64,000 nucleotides of DNA. Source: Dactylellina haptotyla. Its lineage: Eukaryota > Ascomycota > Orbiliomycetes > Orbiliales > Orbiliaceae. Both the position numbers and the translations under genes were made by a program. Below the pieces are notes generated by a model. That model ran no database searches. It worked only from the letters and a program-made list of their open reading frames with translations, and had not been told where the DNA came from. The first letter of the stretch is position 1. Each line of letters starts with the position of its first letter. Below are positions 45,436 through 56,168 of this stretch, piece after piece. Where the stretch lies: assembly GCA_031310005.1 (NCBI GenBank), contig CM062380.1:620001-684000 (forward strand), in the 5' to 3' direction.

Positions 45436-48400
45436 TCAAGCCCCTTGAACAACTTCAGGATTCATCTTCCTCTTCTTCTGTACCAACCTCTCCTCCACCT
45501 CGTCCCAGTCGAGATCGTAGTGATCCGAATCCGATTCCGTCACGTATCCAAAATCGCTGATCTCCACCGGTGGTGAGTCGGGCCCGAAATCCATATCTTT
45601 AACCTCTTCTCCCAGTTGATCAGCGTCAGCAGGGAACAAAGGTGGTCGGCCCAGGAACCTCTTGATTGCTTCAGCCATATAAGCCCAACCCCACTTTCCG
45701 TTTCGCAGCGTCTCATTCATTTCTTCCTCTTTAACCACCGCCCTCGTTGCTCTATCTGGACCCCAGAACGCATCAAGAGTGTCATACCCAAAAAATGCGG
45801 CATCGTACGGGTTCATCCCCGGCGCTGGCTCCCATCCTCTTTGTCTTGCGTAGAATTCATCCCAGTCTGTATCCGGGGTATCCCATTTGAGCATTTGTAA
45901 ATCTAACCATGAAGGGGGCCCGTCCGCCGAGTTATCTAATGGGTTCTGTGGTACCTCATCGTAGAACCCTCGGAGCGAGATGGGAACTATCTCGCCGGGG
46001 GCCAATTCCTCCTGGTCCGAAATATCAGCTGGGTCAACAGCATAAGTTCGGCCGTATTTTTCCATTCTGAACGGCTGAATGTAACTATTTCGACCCGATA
46101 GGTCCCAATTATCGAACGCCTCATCCTCAGGAGTCTGTCGAGGTGGTCGAGGTACTGGGTATCTAGTCCCGTCTGGTGCCGTTCGGAAGGTAATGATTGG
46201 TAGTTCCGGAGTTGACACGCCATCATCTGAGCTAGATTCCTCCCCAGATAATGGTTCGTCTAACGAGTCTGGCGAGCCAGGCTGACCTGCGGGCATGGCG
46301 GCCCTGTTATTCTGTCTTTGGGTTTCCGCAAATTTGAACTCTTCTGCAGCTCGCGTCAATTGGTCTAGCACCGTTCCAGTCGGGAATTGGTTCTTTCCCC
46401 TTTGCCGACCAATCTTGCGCCGGGTCTGGTTTGGGCGAGTCTGTTGTCCTTCTTGCTCTGATGCTCGCGTCACTCCCTCTTCGGGTGTTGTGAATGGCGT
46501 TTCTTCCTTGAGTGTGCTATCAAGCCACTCGTTCTCAATATCCACCCACCTTGGCCCACCCTCTTGTGGTCTTGGTCGTCGGTGTGCTCGCAGGTCCTGC
46601 CCGGATTGTGGCTGTGGTTTCGCATACATATCTTGGGGATTGTATGTTGGCGCATCCTGTTGGTACTGTGGTGGTATTCGCATATTCTGTGGGTACTGTG
46701 GCGGTGTTTGTATATTCCGCAGATATTGTAGCGGTATACCCGTATTTCCATAAGGTATCCGCATGGAAGAGGCAACTGGTGGCTGTTTCCAGGCAAACGG
46801 TCCGCCGAATGTATTATATGATCCCATTTGCATAGGCTGTCCACCAGCAACTTGGGGTCCCGTAGGTTGGCCCGGTCTGGATGTGACTGATTGAGCCTCT
46901 ATCTTTGGTTCTATCTTGGCTTCCGTCTTTGGCTGTATCGTTTCTGTTACAACTTGCTCTGTTTTGATATCTGGTTTTGGCTCGGTTTTAGGCTCTCCCC
47001 CAACTTGATTCTCCGAGGTTACTTGGTTCGCTGGCTCAATAACTCCTGGCTCTGGAGCTGTTTGTTCAATAACTACTGGTTGTCCAGCTACAGGCTCAGG
47101 AGCTATCGGCCGACCCTCAGGACCCTGAACACCTACACCCTTGACAGCTACAGGCTCATTAGCTATAGGTTCGACCACCGCGATAGGCTCGACAACTGTT
47201 GGCTCAGGGTTGGGTAAGGACTCAGGGCTAGGAATTGCCGCAGCATTCGGTACATTTTGAGTTTCCATCTGGTTTGTAGCTGGAATGTTCGCTTCTTCCG
47301 TTGGATTTAGATCCGTCGATTCTTGGAGGGGCTCTGGGCGAGGTACATTCTGCCCGATTCTGAACACACCTGGGTGTATCTGAGTTCCCAGTTCCAATGG
47401 CACTCGGTTTGGAGGATTTTCATTCTGCAGTATATCCCGAACCCCAGCCCGTTGTTGCGGGACCTGTCCCTGAGCAGCCTGTCGTTCTGCATTCTGTCCT
47501 TCCCATCTTGCCCGCTGCCGGTTCTGATCTTCAAGTTCCTGTCGAAGCCTTCGATTATCCGCTTCTATCCGCTGTAAGAATGCGTGGCGTGTTGCCAATG
47601 AGTTCGGGAGGTTGTTCAGACCAGATAACCCGTATCCGTATGACCCCGATGGTTGTTGACCGCTCAGCTGCTGAACTGGCCTCTGTTCCTGGGCGGCGTT
47701 CGTCGGTGTGAAATCTAACTTCATACGCCCACCAGGCTGGCCTGCGATCGGGAACGTCTGCACACTTTCGCGTCTAGCTGTAGGTGGATTCGGTTCTGGG
47801 GCTTCCTCCTCTTCCATCCCGGTAGCCTGACGCGGGATCTCTGTAGGTTCTTCAGTTTGCATTCCACCAAGGTTATTGCCCTGTGTGTCACCCGAAATCT
47901 CAATCTGCATAGGACCGGGCCGGATATTAAGGCCCAAAGACGGTTGGTTCAATTGCTGTTGTTCGATTACTTCTTCTGGGATCATAGAACCAACTTGAAT
48001 GTTATCGGTGGCAGTTTGATCCTCAATTTCCACCTCGGATTCCGATTCAACAGACTGATTATCCGACGGAGACGCGGGCCTTCGTGTCATCGGCCAAACA
48101 AGTCGTCCGTTGGCTCCTATCGTTGGCAAGCGACCATTTTGATTCGCTTTCCAAATGTTCCTTCCGATGTTGAGAACCTTTTGTACGTTGAGCAGATGTG
48201 CTTCGAGGGCGCCCAGCCAGACATCTTTGTTTGGCGCCCGATGGAAACTTTGAAGTAGTTCTCTTGGAACAGTAGGTCTTCTAGCGATGGATCTCGGATC
48301 TGTTTGCCGCTGCAAGTCTTGCGCTAGACTTGGCGGTACGTGTAGAGGCAGAGGAAGTATAGGGATTTTACTCGGGTTCGTTGGAGGCCCTCCTGGATTT

Positions 48401-49524
48401 ATAGTCGGCCCAGATCGATCTATCGTATTCGGAAACCCTGGTGGCGGCTGCTGCGGACGTTCCAAAGACTCCGTAGTCCCCATATTGGAAGCTTGCCCGG
48501 GCCTAATGCCGAAGGGGTACGAGTATGTATTAGTATTTTGGGTAGGCCCCAGATTCTGGCCTGGCGGCGGCGTATTCATTGAGCTAGGATTGGTGTTAGA
48601 ATTCGGACGCAAGGTTGGATTTTGTAATGAGTTCCCAAGATTTTGTCCTTGGTTATTAGGCTTCGGAACTTGATTGTCACTAGGTCGCTCGATATTCCCT
48701 CCAGTTTGGAGTGAAGGCTGTAGTGCCGGTCCTGCAGTCCCGCCTTCGACTGTCACCGGCTGTTGAGGCGTTACATAGAGCGGCGAGATGCTCTTGGATA
48801 GTTCTGTGAGCAGTGCATCAGACTGCTTCTGCTGCATTGGCGTCTTTTTCTGCCGTAACAAAACCACCTCGGTCACCTCTCGCATGAAGACACTGTACGC
48901 ATTTGCAGTCACAAGTCCTTTCCATTTCTCAGGATCGAAACTGGTGATACCTCCCGGAAACCGCGCATACTGTACAACCTCTGTCTTTCGTTTGCCAAAC
49001 ATAGAGCTTGAGATATCACCTTGATAAGCCTCCAGGAGACCACCGGGAGCTTGAGCGGCTTCTACATCGAACGTCTTATAACTCAACCACTTGAAAATAG
49101 CCCCGACTCTTTCTAAATCCGCGATATGGACACCGGGTAGTTTGTTCTGAGGCAGCACGATAATAAACATCGGCGGGATATCCGGTACTCCCTCTTGCCC
49201 AGTCTGCCCGCACACAGAATTACTGTAAAATGCTACCCCACGAGTCACCGGAGTCTTGAGCTCTGGCCTGTTCCATATCGTCACGGCAGCCATTATCGCT
49301 TTGCTGTCCACGGTGCGAGTGTTTGGAATACATTCTCGAGGATTTCTAATGTCACGGACAGATTTGACACCCGGGGAACTGGCGCTCTGCCGTGTCCACC
49401 AGTTCGCTCTGTCTTGGTAGAGATTTAATTGAAGCCATGCTGTCGTTCGATGGAGGAATAGTAGATATAAAAGGAGAGTCACTCGGATGTAACAATGACG
49501 GCCACAGCTAACTATGCCCGCCAT
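45436..49524 (-). CDS. Very large Gln/Pro-rich secreted protein, 1362 aa
   Basis: One exon. The frame opens at 49629, but the ATG at 49524 is preferred because it starts a signal peptide (MAGIVSCGRHCYIRVTLLLY, then LLFLHRTTAW). Residues ~30-230 look globular, with two Cys (RECIP, VCGQ) and the phrases VTIWNRPELKTPV and FIIVLPQNKLP. The remainder is low-complexity: Asn/Gln/Pro-rich tracts, a coiled-coil-like stretch (FLQRIEADNRRLRQELEDQN), a long run of EPV/EPI/EPK repeats, short QYPQNMRIPPQYQQ repeats, and a strongly acidic C-terminus (ESDSDHYDLDWDEVEERL). I do not recognise a family. Size, export signal and repeats suggest a cell-wall, adhesive or matrix protein (inference). Confidence 0.8.
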   Translation of the reverse strand: MAGIVSCGRHCYIRVTLLLYLLFLHRTTAWLQLNLYQDRANWWTRQSASSPGVKSVRDIRNPRECIPNTRTVDSKAIMAAVTIWNRPELKTPVTRGVAFYSNSVCGQTGQEGVPDIPPMFIIVLPQNKLPGVHIADLERVGAIFKWLSYKTFDVEAAQAPGGLLEAYQGDISSSMFGKRKTEVVQYARFPGGITSFDPEKWKGLVTANAYSVFMREVTEVVLLRQKKTPMQQKQSDALLTELSKSISPLYVTPQQPVTVEGGTAGPALQPSLQTGGNIERPSDNQVPKPNNQGQNLGNSLQNPTLRPNSNTNPSSMNTPPPGQNLGPTQNTNTYSYPFGIRPGQASNMGTTESLERPQQPPPGFPNTIDRSGPTINPGGPPTNPSKIPILPLPLHVPPSLAQDLQRQTDPRSIARRPTVPRELLQSFHRAPNKDVWLGALEAHLLNVQKVLNIGRNIWKANQNGRLPTIGANGRLVWPMTRRPASPSDNQSVESESEVEIEDQTATDNIQVGSMIPEEVIEQQQLNQPSLGLNIRPGPMQIEISGDTQGNNLGGMQTEEPTEIPRQATGMEEEEAPEPNPPTARRESVQTFPIAGQPGGRMKLDFTPTNAAQEQRPVQQLSGQQPSGSYGYGLSGLNNLPNSLATRHAFLQRIEADNRRLRQELEDQNRQRARWEGQNAERQAAQGQVPQQRAGVRDILQNENPPNRVPLELGTQIHPGVFRIGQNVPRPEPLQESTDLNPTEEANIPATNQMETQNVPNAAAIPSPESLPNPEPTVVEPIAVVEPIANEPVAVKGVGVQGPEGRPIAPEPVAGQPVVIEQTAPEPGVIEPANQVTSENQVGGEPKTEPKPDIKTEQVVTETIQPKTEAKIEPKIEAQSVTSRPGQPTGPQVAGGQPMQMGSYNTFGGPFAWKQPPVASSMRIPYGNTGIPLQYLRNIQTPPQYPQNMRIPPQYQQDAPTYNPQDMYAKPQPQSGQDLRAHRRPRPQEGGPRWVDIENEWLDSTLKEETPFTTPEEGVTRASEQEGQQTRPNQTRRKIGRQRGKNQFPTGTVLDQLTRAAEEFKFAETQRQNNRAAMPAGQPGSPDSLDEPLSGEESSSDDGVSTPELPIITFRTAPDGTRYPVPRPPRQTPEDEAFDNWDLSGRNSYIQPFRMEKYGRTYAVDPADISDQEELAPGEIVPISLRGFYDEVPQNPLDNSADGPPSWLDLQMLKWDTPDTDWDEFYARQRGWEPAPGMNPYDAAFFGYDTLDAFWGPDRATRAVVKEEEMNETLRNGKWGWAYMAEAIKRFLGRPPLFPADADQLGEEVKDMDFGPDSPPVEISDFGYVTESDSDHYDLDWDEVEERLVQKKRKMNPEVVQGA

Positions 49525-50478
49525 TTTTTGCTGCTTGTAAATCGAATCGTGGTTGGAAGTCGATTCTACTAATATCCACCCTGCAAGGCCCGGCGATATA
49601 CAATAATTCCCTTCGAGGCTATGGAGCACACCCCCGCCACGAGGCCTTTACTCTGGATGAATTGGCTCACATGCTTCCGTTTACATTATTTCGAGCTCTA
49701 TCCCCCTCACAACGGTTTTTGAGTCTCTAGGTTACAGCACTCGATTGACCAAAATGACACGTCCAAAATGTGTTGCTCGAATTAGGTTTCTCCATTTGTA
49801 GCCTACATGTCGGGGTACTTGTAGTCTTGTACCAAAACGCTGCTGTGGTGAGAACGGGACCCGTTGGAATCATATATCTTGACTATATTTTTTTCAATTA
49901 AGATATGATGATTGCAGATTGCGATAAGCGCTCAGTTTGAAACTAAGCATTCTACCTAGAAGAGTTTGTTGTAATGCTGGGACATTGTATCTGCAACGAT
50001 ACAATTACGGCTGATGCGGCTGACTGGTGCCAACCTTTCCTTTGGCCGCCAAGGGCGGCGCAAGAGCAGCAAAGACGCAAATTTGGTACTGGTGATTTAA
50101 TACGGACAAAACTTCCCTTCTCACTTTTAAGTCCCTTTCGGCGATTGAGTAAACTAGAAGTTGGTCAGAATGGCTTTTGCTATTTTTTGTTGTCGCTTAG
50201 AATTAGGGTGCGCATGTATCCTAGATCTGACAAAATAACACAGGGCTGATATTCGCGAATTAAGAGAAGTTGGAATCTAGGGAGGTCAACTGAACGTGCC
50301 TTGACTTTTGGGGTTCACATATATAAAGATAATGGATCCAGGATGTTCATGATGTCAAGCGTCAGCTTGTAGTTAGACCTATCTACCATATAAACTACCT
50401 TACCTCCATAAGTCGATCTTCGATTCGAATTCATTTCTCTAAGTAGTTCTACTAGATACCAGACTTCTCATACAAATA
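49525..50478. other. Divergent intergenic region
   Basis: About 950 bases between the large secreted-protein gene (minus) and the Cys-tail gene (plus). A short tRNA-like fragment near 49920-49965 was examined and rejected. Nothing else supported. Confidence 0.5.
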
Positions 50479-50925
50479 ATGGCAGACCTCAATTCTTCAA
50501 AAGAAACCCAGAGCTATTCCTACTTTCCTGTCGCAAGCGGAGTCGCGCCCCAAGTCCACGACGGACAAGATTACCCTGAACCAAACTCCGACTTGAAGCC
50601 TGACGACGACGAGTTTTCCTATGCAAGCCACGAATCGACTATAAGGTTTCCGCCAACAACGTACGGCCATATCAGCACCGAACCGTCTCCCGTAACCCAG
50701 CCCCTGATCGAGAAATCACCAACAAACTCACTTCACGAATACAAGTCCCTGAAGTATAAAAACCAAGAGAAAAGCAAGTACAACGATCAGACGAAAAGAC
50801 GGACGGCATGCGAAGAGTGTCTCCACAGCGGAGATCAGTGTTGTGATTGTTGTGAGAGATATTGCGGTTGGTGTTGCAAGTGCTTTGGTTGGTTTGAGAC
50901 CTGTTGCAAGCTTTCTGCATTATAA
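50479..50925 (+). CDS. Small protein with a 12-cysteine C-terminal tail
   Basis: 148 residues, one exon. The first ~105 residues are polar and disordered, with several Ser/Thr-Pro sites. The last ~40 hold 12 cysteines, many as CC pairs (QCCDCCERYCGWCC, then CKCFGWFETCC). There is no signal peptide. Such tails could be palmitoylated and anchor the protein to membranes, as in CYSTM-type stress proteins, or bind metal; I cannot choose between these. The composition switch is sharp and the frame ends right after the tail, supporting a real gene. Confidence 0.7.
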   Translation: MADLNSSKETQSYSYFPVASGVAPQVHDGQDYPEPNSDLKPDDDEFSYASHESTIRFPPTTYGHISTEPSPVTQPLIEKSPTNSLHEYKSLKYKNQEKSKYNDQTKRRTACEECLHSGDQCCDCCERYCGWCCKCFGWFETCCKLSAL

Positions 50926-51869
50926 AGTTCGCAAAAACGGGCGCCTGTTTCCGCGAATAAATTACTAATGATGTCTAACTCTTATTACTGTATATACTTT
51001 TTACCATGATTCTAATCCCTCCCTTTAGTCACTAATTTTGCCAACCAGATTGCAAGTTTTAATATATCGATACTTTGATACACACAGTATCAAGATATGT
51101 GTCTCATAAATTGTATGCAAAAGCCGTAGAACTTTCAAGAATCCGGCAGAATTGCTCAGATTTATTTATCTCCTCAACCTCTACAGAAACCACTTCGGCA
51201 CATCTAATCAGTTATACATCCAGTTTCAACACAGCAATGCTACAACCTCCAATGCCGTCCCAACAAACAATATCATCAAAATCAGATCTAACGGGCACGT
51301 GCACATTCCTCACAAGTTGTGAAATGTATAGCAACTAAATCGGATTAAAGGTACCAAATTGTCTATAAACCAAACTTTCACCGCCCAAACATACCAACCC
51401 AACAAGACCTGCACCCGCATCCACGGCTCTAGCGCACAAACTCCCCCGCAAACGGCAAAAGGGCACACAGTAAGTGGATCAGAATTATATAGTTTCCATT
51501 ATAGAGCTTTTTGGTAAAGCATTAATAAAATAAAATAAAAGGAAGCATTGACAAATGGAATATTTTGTGCAAAACGCAGAAGATACTGTAGAAAAACACA
51601 GTATAAAAAAGAGTCACGTCAAACTTTTGGTGGTCATGACTAGACGTAGAAAATATAAAAACGATAGAAACAATTATATATGAAAAGAAAGCAATCGCGG
51701 ATAGGGGAATCTTTTGCAAAGAAACACAGCCAAGCAAGAAAAAGCCGAATAAGAAAAGCCGAGAGGAGGAAAGAAATATAAACCCGCCATAGGAAATCGT
51801 CTTCACAGCATAAAAGGATAGACGGCCGTCAAATATTCAAGTAGGTCCGAGCCAACAACATTCGGATGC
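50926..51869. other. Convergent intergenic region
   Basis: About 940 bases, AT-rich, between two 3' ends. Nothing supported. Confidence 0.5.
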
Positions 51870-54508
51870 TTAGAAATCATCCAAAGGACAATCCACACTG
51901 TCGTGTCCGTCCCTCTCACACAGCGCACACCACTTGCTTCGGTCGACGACACCGCTGCTCTTCCCCGCTACAGCAGGTAATCCATTCTCATCCTCATCCT
52001 TGGCTGCCGCGCCAGGTGTTGGTGCAGGGAATCCAGGGTTGGGGGTGGTCGCTCGTCCGAGACTGACACCACCGCGTCCTTCATCCTCCGCCTCCAACGA
52101 ACTCCTGCCGACGACACCGCTAGTGTTCAACGGTAATGGGGTCATACCGGCCTTCTCGAGCGTGGAGAATGTCGCGACACTGTCCTTCTTGTTGCCCTTG
52201 CCAGAGAACATTTCAGTGCAGCTCAAGATGTCATGTCCGTGCTTCTCGCACAGATCGCAATAGGCAGCAGATTCAACTGGCTTGTTATCCTTTGGTGGCG
52301 CGATTGGAAGATCCTTCTTTGGTGGAGGTGGTGGCAGAGCAGCGTGTCCTCCATTCAGAACGAGCTCCTCGTCATCATCGATATCGGTGAGCGCCGGAGA
52401 ATCTCCAAGTCGCCCACGAAGCGAAGACGTCCTGATGGGCCGTGTCGTATCCTTAGTAACCTGAAGACTCTTCTGCTCGTCAGTCTTCGCGGGCATTGTG
52501 ATCTTTAACCCAGAGCTGGCGCTCTTCAAGCTGTCAATCTCCTTCTCCAACTCTTCCTCTCTCGCATTCTTCCTATCCAACAATGCTTCCAAGTCCTTAA
52601 CTCGCTCCTCCAGCTTCTTCTTTGCTGCCTTCTCCTCCTCCGCATTTCCAGCACCGTTAGTCGCGGGCTTACCACGGCTGAGCGAGGTCATGATGGCCTT
52701 CAACCCTCTAATCTCATCGTTCTTCTTCTCGACTTCGCCTTCGCCGGTCTTAACTTGGTCCTTCAGATCGTCCACCCGGCGCTCAAAGGCACCGACCTTC
52801 TCTTTCTCCCGCCTGAGCTCCTCCTTCAACCTCTCAGACTCCCCACGACAGTGCTCAGCTTCCGCCCTAGCTTCCGCCTCGCCGCGCCGGGCATCCTCAA
52901 GGCCTTCCTCAAGCTCCGCCACCAACCCTTCCAAGCTCTTCAACTGCCTGGCAACATTTTCGACGCCAACCTCGCCGGTCTCACCCATCTCCTCCCGCCG
53001 AACCTTATCCTCCACCAACTCGACCCTATGCCTCTCAAGCTCCCCCAACTCGGCCAACAAATCCTCAACCTTCTTCTCATACACCCTCTCGGTCTCCGTC
53101 GCCGCCATCTCCAACGTATCAATGGTACTCCTGAAATCCGCCCGATGCGCATCAAAATCAAGCTGCAGCTGCGAAATCCTCTCATTCCGCTCCCGCAACA
53201 GATGCTTCAACTGCGCCAACTCCAGCTCCTCCTCCCCATCACCAGAATTAAGACTCATAGTCGCGCTCCCTTTCCTCCCGAGCTTGATCACACCAGCACC
53301 CATCGCGGGGCCGGGCGCGCTCTGCTGCAGGGCTTGCGACGCCGCCACACCTTCCGAAAACAGGGACTGCAGCTCGTTAAGACTACTCTCCATCTCGAGC
53401 AGGTTATTCGCCTGCTCTTTCAACTGGTGGTCCTTGGCGCTCAGCTGCGCTTGAAGAATCGCAATCATACCCTTATCTTCCTCTTCTTTGGTCATGCTGT
53501 CTTCACGGCTCATTCGCGTCAGCTTGTTTATGAAATTCGATGAGCTGCCGTTGCTTCCATTGTGCGCGTGGCCGTTGGCCTTAGGGGTCGCGTGCTCATC
53601 GACCGGCGAGGTCTCTGTGAACGAGAGGGACGAGCCGGTACGTGCTGGCTGAGGGAGAGGTTTGTTCGGGTTGAAGCCCGGTCGAAGACCTCGAGGTGTT
53701 TGCGCTAGCGGTCGTCGGCCGCCGGGAGGGTCTCCGCCATTGGAGGATATGCTCGCTCCGCGGTTTCGGCCCATTCCTGGTGTCGGGGAAGGACTGAACA
53801 TGCGGTTCGAAAGGGAGCTACCCGAACGAGGTTGCATGCCTGGAGTTGTGGGGAGAAGACCCGGTCTCGGTGTCATGTTGCGCTGAGCGGGCGATTGGGG
53901 CCGAGGGAGAGATGGGCGGCCGAAGGGCTTCTTGGGAGGCTGTAAGGGGGATGCGGGTGTTGGCTCGGCGGGCGAGGTGATGACGGATGGAGTATCAGAG
54001 CCGGATTTGACAGACGAGCCCGAGTGTCTGAGAGTAGCGCGGGATAGAGGGAGGAAGATACCCGAATGCGGGATCGAGGTGGTGAAGTATCGTGTTCTAT
54101 ATTGAGCATTTTCATGTCAGCGAGAGGGCCATTGCATATCGAGTAAGAATGGAATTGCACATACCCTTCAACGGTACCGTCATTCTTGCCATTGACGGCG
54201 TGAGGTCCTTCGAGCTCGACGCCGACAAAGACGCCAGGCTTCCCCTTGACGGTTCCTACAAACTTGACAACGCCGTACATGCCTCCGGGGACGTTGACCT
54301 TATCACCGATCTCGAGACCGCCGTCGCTGTCGCCTCCGTAGCCGCTATCCTTGGAGGAAGAGGAGTTCATGTTGAGCTGGTTGAAGGAGGCTTTGCGGTT
54401 GAGGAGGGTCTCTGGTGAGAGCATCGGCGGTGGGACAGGGGGCACATTGGGAGTAGCCCGAAGCCGGGCGAGCGAGCGGCGCGGAGTGGGGGTTGTGGGT
54501 GTCGTCAT
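51870..54508 (-). CDS. CLIP-170-like CAP-Gly microtubule plus-end protein
   Basis: Exons 54508-54165 and 54096-51870 over a 68-base intron (donor GTATGT, acceptor ATATAG), 856 residues. The CAP-Gly domain (~67-135) spans the join: GDKVNVPGG, FVGVELEGP, then GKNDGTVEG followed by TRYFTTSIPHSGIF. The signature GKNDG binds EEY/F tails of tubulin. A Ser/Pro-rich basic region follows, then a long coiled coil (~330-690) for dimerisation. Two CCHC zinc knuckles close the protein (CDLCEKHGHDILSC and CALCERDGHDSVDC, the latter at the C-terminus), as in CLIP-170, where they bind dynein regulators. The order CAP-Gly, coiled coil, double knuckle is diagnostic. It should track growing microtubule ends and support polar growth and nuclear positioning. 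Confidence 0.93.
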
Positions 54509-56168
54509 CTGCGACCCTGAGCTTATAGCTTATATGTTCAGATATAAAGAGGGTCCTTCTGTCTGTTCTAGAGAGAAAAAGGAAAGAATATTGAAAAAAA
54601 GCCCCGTGCGTGTCTGGGAGGTAATCTAACTAATCCTCGTGGAGGCTATCGTGTCCGAAGGAAGGTAAGCCAGCTGTTATGACAAGGAATACGGAGTAGG
54701 AAAGACAGATGCGGGCGATAGAGCGATAGAAATGTGAAATGGGAGAAACGGAGAAATGTGGAGGCGGCGTGTCCGTTTCTGCGTATGTATGATGTATGTC
54801 TTGAAAGGCTGGTATGTATGTATCCGAAGTAGATAGGTGCAGGCGACAAGCGAGATGGGAGGGCTTGCTTTCTTATTTTCTCCGGTGTCAAAACAGCGAT
54901 AAACGAAGTGCGGCAGGTTATCCGGCAATAGGAGAAGGAGAAGGAATGCTGGAGGGAGGAAGAAGAAGAAGAGATCGAGAGCAAAGATTAGCGATCAGGT
55001 CTTGCGATCCGAGTAACAGGGGCTCCTCGCTCTCCCGAGGCCGTGAACGCAAAACCGGTCAGGAATGCTGCCTGGTTGGTCTGCTGGGGGGAAGGTTCGA
55101 GAAGGGAGAGACAAACCCGAGCTGGGACTCCTGAAGATCCAATTAAAAGCCGCGGTTCGTCCAGAGCCAATTGATTGACTGCAACACTGGGGACGAGGGA
55201 ACTAAAAGACGAGAGAGAGATCGTGAAGCTGGTTCGTGAGCATGAAACGTCGTGAAGAAGGGCGGCCCGTCGGAGGGCAGCAGCAGCAAAAGGGGTGTGG
55301 TTGCTGTAAAAGGGGCGGTGGGAGGACAGGACGGAAGGACGAGGTTGTGTGATTGGGGAAAGGAAGAAGGAAGAAGGAGGAGGAGGAGGTCGAGCGACGT
55401 CGATGCGGTTTAATTATATTAAAATGGAAAAGCACGGTGGTAATTTCACCTGCAGCACTTCAAACCCGCGCCCGGCAACTGCCACGCTGAACTATCTACG
55501 TAACTATCTACCAGCCGTAGCTCGGTGAGGCGTTCGGGATACAGCTGCTATCTGTCGTCTCTGCTCTTCTGGTGGCCTGTGCTGCGCTGCGTGCTGCCGG
55601 GTTGGTCTTTGTTGTGGTAAACACCGCCAAGACGACGCATAGCAACGACAAAAATACAACAGCCTCCCCATTTTTATATCGACCGACCATCCCGCATGGG
55701 GCTGTCTATTTACGTCGACGGTCTCGCATCGGCGGTCGTGTCTACATAGATACCGGGAAAACGGATGATAAGATATAATAGTAAAATAATATAAGGTATT
55801 CTCTCAACTCCATACTCGTCATGCAGTGGTATTAGTATAAGAACGGATAAAACAAAACAATCGACAAAAGGCCCACCCTGCCCACAGCTTTTGCTAGCTG
55901 AACAGGTAGGGACAGGAAGAAGAAGGTAGAAGTAGAAGAAAAATAATTATAGACAAACAACGAGCTGTAAAGATGGTTTACTCGTCTTGCCCGTCACCTT
56001 CGTCTCAAAGGTAATCAAAGCTCGAAAAAAGTGAAAAAAGAGGAATGCTTGCCGCTAGATCAGAAAAATGGATGGTGGTGGGTCTCTTTTGGTCGTAACT
56101 TCGTCATGATAGATTTTTTATCTTGCTTCCTTGTCGTGCCGTAACTGATTTTCTTATATCGATTCATT
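54509..56168. other. Intergenic region upstream of the CLIP-like gene
   Basis: About 1.7 kb: purine-rich leader of the CLIP-like gene on the minus strand and 3' flank of the Sel1 gene. Short frames on both strands; no domain seen. Confidence 0.5.

Noticed and set aside
49915-49970. tRNA-like arm on the minus strand (GGTAGAATGC..TTTCAAA)
   Set aside because: No B box and no acceptor stem can be formed; at best a small fragment or chance.
52498-53454. 318-codon plus-strand frame
   Set aside because: Antisense to the coiled-coil part of the CLIP-like gene; Ser-rich composition is what the reverse of Glu/Lys/Leu codons gives.
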